Of a stretch of DNA of 6,350 nucleotides, positions 1-6,173 are shown in pieces. The notes under the pieces are model-generated. The model was not told where the DNA came from. It was given only the letters and a program-made list of their open reading frames with translations, and ran no database searches. Numbering within the stretch: the stretch's first letter is position 1; every line of letters starts with the position of its first letter. This stretch comes from Christiangramia sp. Its GTDB lineage: Bacteria; Bacteroidota; Bacteroidia; Flavobacteriales; Flavobacteriaceae. The DNA lies in the NCBI GenBank assembly GCA_024644145.1, contig JAHELO010000096.1, positions 1 to 6,350 on the forward strand, in the 5' to 3' direction. The position numbers were made by a program, and so were the translations under genes.

Positions 1-567
1 CCATTTGTAACTTCATCTAATACAACAGCTGCCGGAGCCTGTACAGGGCTTGGTGTTGCACCCAGAGATATAGGCGAGGCATTTGGAATTTTCAAGGCTT
101 ATACCACACGGGTTGGTAGTTGCCCCTTCCCTACCGAACTTTTTGATGAGATTGGAGAGAAAATGGGCAAGATCGGGAACGAATTTGGTGCTACTACCGG
201 TAGAAAAAGACGTTGCGGATGGTTGGACCTAGTAGCATTGAAATATGCCGTACAGGTGAACGGAATCACTCAGTTAATCATGATGAAAGGAGATGTTCTT
301 AGTGGTTTTGAGACATTAAAGGTTTGCACCGCTTATAAATATAAGGGTGAAGTTATAAAGCATTTACCTTATAACATCGAACCGGAAAACCTGGAACCGG
401 TATACACTGAAGTAAAGGGCTGGAAAGAAGACCTAACTAAAATGACCGACCCTTCTTCTCTGCCTAAGGAGTTCAATGATTATGTGGACTTCCTGGAGAA
501 AGAACTCGAAGTGCCAATTAAGATGGTATCTGTAGGGCCTGATAGAAAGCAGACCATCCAGAGATAA
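1..567 (+). CDS. purA: Adenylosuccinate synthetase, C-terminal part (5' end outside window)
   Basis: PurA joins IMP and aspartate using GTP to give adenylosuccinate, the first committed step from IMP to AMP, in the cytoplasm. The frame is open from base 1, so the CDS extends upstream of the first ATG (163). The visible 188 residues are somewhat under half of a usual protein of about 420-430 residues. Family landmarks in order are SSNTTAAG (residues 5-12 of the fragment), TRVGSCPFPTEL (36-47), the substrate loop FGATTGRKRRCGWLD (62-76) with its arginines, the MKGDVLSG segment, and the guanine-binding SVGPDR (177-182) near the C-terminus. The protein ends six residues after that motif, which is close to the normal end of the family. 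One oddity is Cys41 (bases 121-123), where most homologues I recall have Gly in VG-x-GPFPTE. A terminator follows 25 bases after the stop, so this gene ends its transcript. Confidence 0.97.
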   Translation, partial: PFVTSSNTTAAGACTGLGVAPRDIGEAFGIFKAYTTRVGSCPFPTELFDEIGEKMGKIGNEFGATTGRKRRCGWLDLVALKYAVQVNGITQLIMMKGDVLSGFETLKVCTAYKYKGEVIKHLPYNIEPENLEPVYTEVKGWKEDLTKMTDPSSLPKEFNDYVDFLEKELEVPIKMVSVGPDRKQTIQR

Positions 568-592
568 TATTAAAAGCACATATTATATATAT

Positions 593-622
593 AAAAAAGG
601 CTGCCATTTGGTAGCCTTTTTT
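593..622 (+). terminator. Intrinsic terminator of purA
   Basis: A 13-bp stem has arms at 593-605 and 610-622 and closes a 4-base ATTT loop. The pairing is complete with one G-T wobble (603 with 612). The arms begin with six A and end with six T (617-622), giving a GC-rich upper stem (GGCTGCC/GGTAGCC) followed by a U tract in RNA. The matching A run means it could also act on a transcript from the other strand, but no minus-strand gene is seen here. It separates purA from the envelope genes downstream. Confidence 0.9.
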
Positions 623-698
623 CTTCATATGTATCTAATTACTGTACTTACAAAGTGTAAACAGTTTTGCTGCCAGAAAATGCTAGCTGATATTTTCT

Positions 699-706
699 TA
701 CTTTTG
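699..706 (+). promoter_or_regulatory. Bacteroidota-type -7 promoter box for the OstA-like gene
   Basis: TACTTTTG matches the Bacteroidota sigma-ABfr -7 consensus TAnnTTTG at every fixed position. It ends 17 bases before the TTG start at 724, so the 5' leader would be only about 10 bases. The nearest upstream TTTG (666-669), a possible -33 element, lies 29 bases away, farther than the usual spacing of about 20, so only the -7 half is well supported. The rest of the 568-723 gap holds the purA terminator and no recognisable RNA or small gene. Confidence 0.55.
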
Positions 707-723
707 GAGAAAAATTCGGCTAC

Positions 724-2508
724 TTGAGAACATACTTTTTATCTTTTATAATCCTCATATTTACGCTTTCCCTTACGGCCCAGAAAAGTCAGGAAATCAG
801 TTATGATTCAGACAGGACCCTTAAGAACGAGGAGCGGTATCCCGGCGCACTTATTTTAAGCAAAGTAGACAACCAGGTATATTTTGACCATGACGGAATT
901 GAGGTCTGGTGTGATAATGCCGTTTTTTATAAAAGTGCCAACTTCTTCAAAGCTTACGGGAATATCAGAATGCAACAGGGTGATAGTGTAAGTATGACCA
1001 GTAAATATGCTGAATATAACGGAAATACTGAATTCGCCTTTGCCAGTGGAAACGTTAGAATGACCAGGCCTCAAACCACATTGGAGACCGACAGTTTATT
1101 TTTTGACCGAATTAAGCAGCAGGCCTATTACCGTAGCGGAGGAAAAGTAACCGATACTGCCAGTGTACTTACCAGTAAGATAGGCCGGTATTACATGGAA
1201 GAAGATAAGTATAGTTTTATTAATGAGGTAGTGGTAACCAATCCCGAATATACGATCCATTCTGACCAGCTTGATTTTTACTCTGAAAGCGGCCACGCCT
1301 ATTTATATGGTCCATCAACAATTACCAGCGAAACCAGCACAGTTTATTGCGAACGGGGATTTTATGACACAAGAGCAGATAATGGATATTTCGTTAAGAA
1401 TTCCCGAATCAATTATGACAATCGTATCTTAAAAGGTGACAGCTTATATTTTAACCGTGCAAATAGTTTTGCTTCTGCCACCAATAATATCAGGGTAATA
1501 GACACCATAAACGACAGCCGGGTAACAGGACATTATGCCGAGGTATACCGTGATAAAGATTCAGTTTTTATTACAAAAAGAGCCCTTGCGGCGAGCCTGC
1601 AGGACCGGGATACGCTTTTTATTCATAGTGATACGATAATGATTACCGGGAAACCTGAAAAACGTGTTATCAGAGGTTATTATAATGTAAGGATTTTCAA
1701 AGAGGACGAAAGCGGCGAAAATCCTATGAGCGGAAAGAGCGATTCGATCTTTACAGACCAGCAATCGGGACTTACCAAACTTATAAATATAAGCCGCAGA
1801 GGAAAGACAAAACCAGTGCTTTGGTCTGGTGATAACCAAATGACCGGTGACAGCATACGCCTGCATAGCAATACCAAAACTGAAAAACTGGACTCTTTAA
1901 TGGTATTTGATAATGCTTTTTTAATTCAAAAGGACAGTATAGAAGGATATAATCAATTAAAAGGCAAGGTACTCACGGGTTATTTTACAGATAATGCTTT
2001 AGAAAAGGTGGTAATAGATAAGAATACCGAGACCCTTAATTATATGCGCAATAGTGAAAATCAGCTAATCGGGATTAATAAAACCTTAGCCAGCTCTGTA
2101 GAAATATTGTTCGACGAGCAGCAGATAAGTGATATTTATTATTATAATCAGGTTGACGGCAAGCTTACTCCGGAAGAAGAATTTCCACCCAACGCTAGAA
2201 AGTTACAAGGATTCAACTGGCGCGGAGATGAACGGATAGTTACAAAAGAAGGTTTGTTCGAGGGGGAACCGGAACCAGAACTGCCTAAAATAAAAGGCAT
2301 ATCCCTGCCAGAAGAACCCGATGAATTCTTTGATGACCGGGAAAAAGACGATCTCCTTTTAAACAAAAACTCCAGACTGAAGCCTGAGGTGTTAAAGAAC
2401 AGGAAAGCCGACAGTCTAAAATTTAAAAAAGAGGTTCCATCAGATTCAATCAAACCGAATTCCAGGCCAAAACCAGCGGTGAAAAAGAGAATTCAAAAGA
2501 ATCAATAG
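724..2508 (+). CDS. Secreted LptA/OstA-like protein (OstA_2-type)
   Basis: This is probably a periplasmic beta-structured protein of the LptA/OstA superfamily, which in Gram-negative bacteria carries or binds lipopolysaccharide between the membranes. The N-terminus is a clear Sec signal peptide: Arg2, a hydrophobic stretch at about 4-17 and likely cleavage after LTA (residue 19). Residues of about 50-300 are built of beta units of about 29 residues, with turns such as AYGNIRM, FASGNVRM, SATNNIRV and recurrent GDSL-F or SDQLDF segments. More irregular units continue to about 430. The C-terminal 80 residues are charged, first acidic (EEPDEFFDD) then lysine-rich and disordered-looking. At 594 residues it is much longer than E. 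coli LptA (about 185) and has no C-terminal LptD barrel. The start is TTG: the frame is closed by TGA at 688, no ATG lies between, and the next in-frame Met is residue 83. It is probably co-transcribed with the aminotransferase one base downstream. The exact role is inferred from the family. Confidence 0.85.
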   Translation: MRTYFLSFIILIFTLSLTAQKSQEISYDSDRTLKNEERYPGALILSKVDNQVYFDHDGIEVWCDNAVFYKSANFFKAYGNIRMQQGDSVSMTSKYAEYNGNTEFAFASGNVRMTRPQTTLETDSLFFDRIKQQAYYRSGGKVTDTASVLTSKIGRYYMEEDKYSFINEVVVTNPEYTIHSDQLDFYSESGHAYLYGPSTITSETSTVYCERGFYDTRADNGYFVKNSRINYDNRILKGDSLYFNRANSFASATNNIRVIDTINDSRVTGHYAEVYRDKDSVFITKRALAASLQDRDTLFIHSDTIMITGKPEKRVIRGYYNVRIFKEDESGENPMSGKSDSIFTDQQSGLTKLINISRRGKTKPVLWSGDNQMTGDSIRLHSNTKTEKLDSLMVFDNAFLIQKDSIEGYNQLKGKVLTGYFTDNALEKVVIDKNTETLNYMRNSENQLIGINKTLASSVEILFDEQQISDIYYYNQVDGKLTPEEEFPPNARKLQGFNWRGDERIVTKEGLFEGEPEPELPKIKGISLPEEPDEFFDDREKDDLLLNKNSRLKPEVLKNRKADSLKFKKEVPSDSIKPNSRPKPAVKKRIQKNQ

Positions 2509-2509
2509 G

Positions 2510-3706
2510 TTGAAAGAAGATTTTATAAAATATCAGGCGCAAACCACGCCCCATCCCTTGGCGCTTGAGGTTTCACATGCCCAGGGATCTTATATTACCA
2601 CTACAGACGGTAAGCAACACCTGGACTTTGTAGCCGGGGTATCTGCCTGCAGCCTTGGCCACTCGCATCCCCGTGTTGTAACAGCGATTCAGGAACAGGC
2701 TTCCAAATACCTCCATGTAATGGTATATGGCGAATATGTTCAAAAACCTGCAGTGGAATTGACCAAACTTCTATCCACTCACCTGCCCGGCTCGCTAAAC
2801 AAAACCTACCTCGTAAATTCAGGGACAGAAGCGATTGAAGGTGCTTTAAAGCTGGCACGAAGAGCCACTGGAAGAACAGAGATCATTGCGGCCAGAAATG
2901 CTTATCATGGAAATACCATGGGATCTTTAAGCTTAATGGATTATGAAGAACGGGTACAACCCTTCCGGCCTCTTATTGGTGATATAGCTTTCATAGATTT
3001 TAATAGCGAGAATGATCTCCATAAAATCACCACAAAAACTGCCGCAGTTGTTCTCGAAACGATTCAGGGAGGAGCCGGATTTATAATGCCTGCCAATGAT
3101 TATCTTCAAAAAGTGAAGCAACGTTGTGAAGATGTTGGAGCCTTACTAATTCTGGATGAGATTCAGCCAGGTTTTGGACGCACCGGAAAACTTTTCGGAT
3201 TCGAAAATTTTGATGTGGTACCAGATATAGTAGCTTTGGGAAAAGGTATGGGAGGAGGTTTACCGGTAGGAGCTTTTTCGGCTTCAGAAGAATTGATGGA
3301 CCTCTTAATGGATAACCCGAAATTAGGCCATATAACCACCTTTGGCGGGAACCCCCTTATCGCGGCCGCAGCTCTGGCCACCCTCAGGGAGATCACCGAA
3401 ACTAACCTGATGGAGGAAACGATCAAAAAGGAGAAATTATTCAGAAAAAACTTACAACATCCGTTTATTCAGGAAATTAGAGGAAGAGGGTTAATGCTCG
3501 CCCTAATCTTAGAATCTGCCGAAATTGCCGATAAATTAATATTAGAAGCCAAGGAAAGACAGCTGATACTTTTCTGGTTATTGTTCGAGAAACGGGCAGT
3601 ACGGCTCACTCCACCGCTTACCATCTCTGAGGAAGAAATACTGAAAGGTTGTGGCATTATTGTTGACATACTCAGAGAAATAGAAAAAGATAAAAAGGAA
3701 TGTTAA
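2510..3706 (+). CDS. Class III PLP-dependent aminotransferase (acetylornithine/4-aminobutyrate type, substrate unknown)
   Basis: This is a cytoplasmic fold-type I transaminase of the class III family that includes ArgD, GabT and diaminopelargonate aminotransferase. Visible cofactor residues are SGTE (104-107) for the phosphate, Tyr132-His133 (AYHG) stacking on the ring, Asp216 in LILDEIQPGFGRTG for the pyridine nitrogen, Lys245 in GKGMGGG as the Schiff-base lysine, Thr277 in TTFGGNP for the phosphate, and Arg365 in RLTPPLTI, the usual carboxylate-binding position. All are present, so the enzyme should be active. The length of 398 residues is normal. The start is TTG one base after the upstream TAG; the frame is closed by TGA at 2480 and no ATG lies between, so translation is probably coupled to the upstream gene. 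The substrate cannot be read from sequence: no arginine, biotin or GABA genes are near, and Pro220 after DEIQ replaces the more common Thr. It may be called 'aspartate aminotransferase family', which is only a family label. Confidence 0.94.
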   Translation: MKEDFIKYQAQTTPHPLALEVSHAQGSYITTTDGKQHLDFVAGVSACSLGHSHPRVVTAIQEQASKYLHVMVYGEYVQKPAVELTKLLSTHLPGSLNKTYLVNSGTEAIEGALKLARRATGRTEIIAARNAYHGNTMGSLSLMDYEERVQPFRPLIGDIAFIDFNSENDLHKITTKTAAVVLETIQGGAGFIMPANDYLQKVKQRCEDVGALLILDEIQPGFGRTGKLFGFENFDVVPDIVALGKGMGGGLPVGAFSASEELMDLLMDNPKLGHITTFGGNPLIAAAALATLREITETNLMEETIKKEKLFRKNLQHPFIQEIRGRGLMLALILESAEIADKLILEAKERQLILFWLLFEKRAVRLTPPLTISEEEILKGCGIIVDILREIEKDKKEC

Positions 3707-3711
3707 TTATT

Positions 3712-3721
3712 TTGTTAACAA
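3712..3721. repeat. Perfect 10-bp palindrome after the aminotransferase stop
   Basis: TTGTTAACAA is its own reverse complement and begins six bases after the aminotransferase stop codon. It could be a small operator half-site cluster, but it lies about 40 bases upstream of the candidate -7 box, has no U tract and is short enough to occur by chance in AT-rich spacer DNA. Confidence 0.2.
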
Positions 3722-3759
3722 CAATACACTGTAATACCCAGATCTCCTTTAATCATTTA

Positions 3760-3767
3760 TAACTTTA
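3760..3767 (+). promoter_or_regulatory. Near-match Bacteroidota -7 box for the TPR gene
   Basis: TAACTTTA matches TAnnTTTG at five of the six fixed bases and ends 30 bases before the ATG at 3798. No good -33 TTG is found at the expected distance. The gap of 91 bases after the aminotransferase, with no terminator hairpin, allows either a separate weak promoter or read-through from upstream. Confidence 0.35.
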
Positions 3768-3797
3768 GTACAGTAGAAATCCCATAATCCCTCTCTT

Positions 3798-5195
3798 ATG
3801 CAACTAAGCCATAACGAAGAAGATAATTTCTCACTTTCCCGCTTCGAATCTATGCTTAAGACCAATGATGTTTTGTTCTTTGATTCGAATGAGTTTGAAA
3901 ATATTATCAATCATTACCTGGAAAACGGTAAAATCTCACTTGCAAAAAAAGCAGTGAAAATGGGCCTTGCCCAACATCCGGCTTCGGTTAACCTGAGGTT
4001 ATTCAAGGTAGAGATCCTGGTTTTTGAAGATAAACTGGATCTGGCTGATGGTATTTTAAATGAATTGAAAGAGCTGGAAACTTCTAACGAGGAAATCTAT
4101 ATTCAGAAAGCCCAGATCTATTCTAAACGGGATATGCACGCCGAAGCCATAAAGATGCTGCAGGCCGCACTGGAGATTACTCTGGAAGATGCAGAGATCT
4201 TTTCGCTTATTGGGATGGAATACCTTTTTCTTGAAGATTTTGAAAATGCAAAATACAGTTTCATGAAATGCCTTGAGGCAGATGAAGAGGACTATTCCGC
4301 TCTTTATAATATCATGTATTGTTTTGATTTTCTCGAACAAAAAACAGAGGCTATAGATTACCTGAACCTTTACCTTAATAAAAATCCTTACTGTGAAGTA
4401 GCCTGGCATCAGGTAGGTAAGCAGTACTTTGATCTTAAGGAATATGGGAAAGCTCTGGCCGCATTTGATTTTGCAATTATAAGTGATGACAGATTTGTTG
4501 GCGCATATCTGGAAAAGGGTAAAGTTCTGGAGAAGTTGAAACGCTACAACGAGGCCATAGAAAATTATAATATTACTCTTGAACTTGAAGACCCAACCTC
4601 GTTCGCTTATTTGAGAATTGGTAAGTGTTTTGAAAAGTTAGGCTGTGAAGACCTGGCTTTAAAAAATTACAAACAGACAGTTCATGAAGATCCTTTACTG
4701 GATAAGGGCTGGATCGCTATTACAGATTTCTATATCAAAAAACGTAATTTCCAGAAGGCATTGTATTACATCAATAAGGCTATAAACATTGATGAAGAAA
4801 ATGTACTTTACTGGAAAAGATATGCAAAAATTAATAGCAGGCTTAATTTCTTTGAAGAAGCAGAACAGGGATACAAGAAAAGCCTTGAACTGGGAAATTA
4901 TGAACTGGAGACCTGGATTAGAAGATGTGATATTCTTATTGGCCTGGGCGAATATGAAACTGCCATTACCAGTATGCTCCAGGCACTGGAATTTTATCCC
5001 AATACCGCCGAAATTGAATACCGTATGGCGGGCTTGTTTTTCTCTACCAATAACGGCGAAAAAGGATATTTCCATTTAAATAATGCCTTGAAGATAGATT
5101 CAGAATACTATATCATAATAGAAGAACTATTCCCAAACATTTTTAACCGCAAAAGCGTAAAGCAAATTATAAATTCCTTCGTTAAGCTCTCTTAG
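3798..5195 (+). CDS. Cytoplasmic TPR-repeat protein with twelve tandem TPRs
   Basis: The 465-residue protein is almost wholly tetratricopeptide repeat. TPRs are helical-hairpin repeats that form a superhelical groove for binding other proteins; no enzymatic residues are seen, so an adaptor or scaffold role is inferred. The repeats run without insertions from residue 29 to 436, exactly 12 x 34. Best examples are residues 199-232 (Trp at position 5, Gly at 9, then EYGKALAAFDFAI), 233-266 (AYLEKGKVLEKL, RYNEAIENY) and 369-402 (ETWIRRCDILIGLGEYETAI). A 28-residue leader rich in acidic residues precedes them and a capping segment ending RKSVKQIINSF follows. There is no signal peptide and no membrane helix, so it should be cytoplasmic. 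ATG at 3798 is the natural start, directly before the leader. I recall similar whole-length proteins in flavobacteria but know of no assigned function. It lies 39 bases before the DUF368 pair and may be read through into it. Confidence 0.93.
   Translation: MQLSHNEEDNFSLSRFESMLKTNDVLFFDSNEFENIINHYLENGKISLAKKAVKMGLAQHPASVNLRLFKVEILVFEDKLDLADGILNELKELETSNEEIYIQKAQIYSKRDMHAEAIKMLQAALEITLEDAEIFSLIGMEYLFLEDFENAKYSFMKCLEADEEDYSALYNIMYCFDFLEQKTEAIDYLNLYLNKNPYCEVAWHQVGKQYFDLKEYGKALAAFDFAIISDDRFVGAYLEKGKVLEKLKRYNEAIENYNITLELEDPTSFAYLRIGKCFEKLGCEDLALKNYKQTVHEDPLLDKGWIAITDFYIKKRNFQKALYYINKAINIDEENVLYWKRYAKINSRLNFFEEAEQGYKKSLELGNYELETWIRRCDILIGLGEYETAITSMLQALEFYPNTAEIEYRMAGLFFSTNNGEKGYFHLNNALKIDSEYYIIIEELFPNIFNRKSVKQIINSFVKLS
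3882..5105 (+). repeat. Coding region of twelve in-register TPR units (102-bp period)
   Basis: Translated residues 29-436 of the TPR gene divide into twelve units of exactly 34 residues, starting at residues 29, 63, 97, 131, 165, 199, 233, 267, 301, 335, 369 and 403. Recurring positions are an aromatic or large residue near unit position 4-5, Gly/Ala at 8-9, an aromatic at about 11-12, an acidic residue-Ala/Thr-Ala/Glu-Ala pattern at 19-22, and an acidic-Pro or Asp turn at 32-34. At DNA level the units have diverged, so this is a protein repeat and not a recent DNA duplication. Confidence 0.88.
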
Positions 5196-5204
5196 TAATT
5201 TTGC

Positions 5205-5212
5205 TACCTTTG
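5205..5212 (+). promoter_or_regulatory. Bacteroidota-type -7 promoter box for the DUF368 pair
   Basis: TACCTTTG is a perfect match to TAnnTTTG. It lies in the 39-base gap after the TPR stop codon and ends 22 bases before the ATG at 5235, a layout like that at 699-706. A -33 element would fall within the last codons of the TPR gene; TTCG at 5178-5181 is only a weak candidate. It suggests that the DUF368 pair can be transcribed separately from the TPR gene. Confidence 0.5.
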
Positions 5213-5234
5213 GGCGAATTCATAAATAAAGAAG

Positions 5235-6173
5235 ATGCAACGAAGTTTTTTGGATTACCTCAAGGTCACCCTTAAAGGAATGGCCATGGGAGCCGCAGAT
5301 GTGGTCCCTGGCGTTTCTGGAGGTACTATAGCTTTTATTTCTGGAATTTACGAAGAACTGATCTCTACCATAAGCGGAGTAAATCCTGCACTTTTTACTA
5401 TTTGGCAGGAAGAGGGATTTGCTGCCATGTGGAAAAAACTGAACGGTAATTTTATCGTCGCGTTATTCACAGGTATTCTTATAAGTATATTCACTGTAAT
5501 GCGTCTTGCCAATTATCTGCTGGAAAACCATCCGGTACTTATCTGGTCTTTCTTTTTCGGACTCGTCCTTGCCAGTATTTGGTTTGTGGCCAAACAGATC
5601 CCTAAATGGAGTTTAAAGGTCTTCCTTGCCTTAATCATTGGTGCTGCAGTTGCATTTTATATTGTGAGTCTGCCTCCCCTTTCGCCTAATTCAAGTTCGC
5701 TTTTTTTATTTTTTGCTGGCGCGATCGCTGTTTGCGCTATGATCTTGCCGGGCATTTCCGGCGCTTTTATCCTGGTTCTGCTTGGCGCCTATAAATCTGT
5801 TACTGAAGCTGCACACGATTTTGATGTGAAGACCCTTGGGGTTATTGCCCTGGGAGCGATATTTGGATTACTTACTTTTTCTAAGATCCTGAAGTGGCTA
5901 TTTGTACATTATAGCAGTATTACTTTGGCGGTTTTAACCGGTTTCATCGCTGGTTCTCTTAATAAAATATGGCCCTGGAAAGAAGTACTGGAAAGTGCCA
6001 TTTATGGAGATAAAGAAGTGGTATTGCGCGAAGCCTCTGTACTGCCGTGGAATTTTCAGGGGGATCCTCAAACCCTTTGGGCTCTGGTGTTAATGCTTGC
6101 GGGATTTCTTTTAATCGTGATCCTGGAGGTGGTTGCCACCCAAAATCCTCAAGTTCCAGATGCAGCAAACTAG
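5235..6173 (+). CDS. DUF368 membrane protein, probable polyprenyl-phosphate transporter (PopT family), first copy
   Basis: This is an inner-membrane protein of the DUF368 family, members of which have been reported as undecaprenyl-phosphate translocases (PopT) that recycle the lipid carrier of peptidoglycan and surface-glycan synthesis. The 312 residues are normal for the family. The signature GAADVVPGVSGGTIAFISG lies at 19-37 and is followed by IYEELI. A second, degenerate copy, ILPGISGAFILVLLGAY, lies at 170-186, giving the protein an internal two-fold repeat. Hydrophobic segments are near 73-96, 100-118, 127-146, 155-185, 199-215, 228-246 and 280-300; the last stretch before the C-terminus is polar. 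ATG at 5235 is the only sensible start, directly before the conserved LKGMAMG segment, with a weak purine-rich AAAGAAG just upstream. A second DUF368 gene begins inside its 3' end. Transport of C55-P by this particular copy is inferred from the family. Confidence 0.93.
   Translation: MQRSFLDYLKVTLKGMAMGAADVVPGVSGGTIAFISGIYEELISTISGVNPALFTIWQEEGFAAMWKKLNGNFIVALFTGILISIFTVMRLANYLLENHPVLIWSFFFGLVLASIWFVAKQIPKWSLKVFLALIIGAAVAFYIVSLPPLSPNSSSLFLFFAGAIAVCAMILPGISGAFILVLLGAYKSVTEAAHDFDVKTLGVIALGAIFGLLTFSKILKWLFVHYSSITLAVLTGFIAGSLNKIWPWKEVLESAIYGDKEVVLREASVLPWNFQGDPQTLWALVLMLAGFLLIVILEVVATQNPQVPDAAN

Noticed and set aside
568..723. Riboswitch or small RNA between purA and the OstA-like gene
   Set aside because: Apart from the terminator hairpin and a -7 box near the end, I see no further stable stem, and the predicted leader is only about 10 bases.
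3728..3774. Inverted 6-bp arms ACTGTA (3728-3733) and TACAGT (3769-3774) around the candidate promoter of the TPR gene
   Set aside because: Arms are short and 35 bases apart with no extension in either direction; such pairs are expected by chance in a spacer of this size.
3707..3797. Terminator after the aminotransferase
   Set aside because: No GC-rich stem followed by a T run is present; the only symmetry is the 10-bp AT-rich palindrome at 3712-3721.
4056..5075. Minus-strand open frames of 117 and 126 codons (4056-4409, 4695-5075) opposite the TPR gene
   Set aside because: They lie wholly inside a gene with a clear twelve-repeat TPR protein, encode Phe/Ile/Lys-rich sequence typical of antisense shadows and show no family motif or promoter.
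4789..5079. Plus-strand frame of 96 codons inside the TPR gene
   Set aside because: It is an out-of-frame shadow with no recognisable domain; the overlapping frame carries well-formed TPR units throughout.
3882..5105. 102-bp periodicity considered as a DNA tandem repeat or CRISPR-like array
   Set aside because: The period is explained by 34-residue TPR units; nucleotide sequences of the units are diverged and there are no identical direct repeats with spacers.
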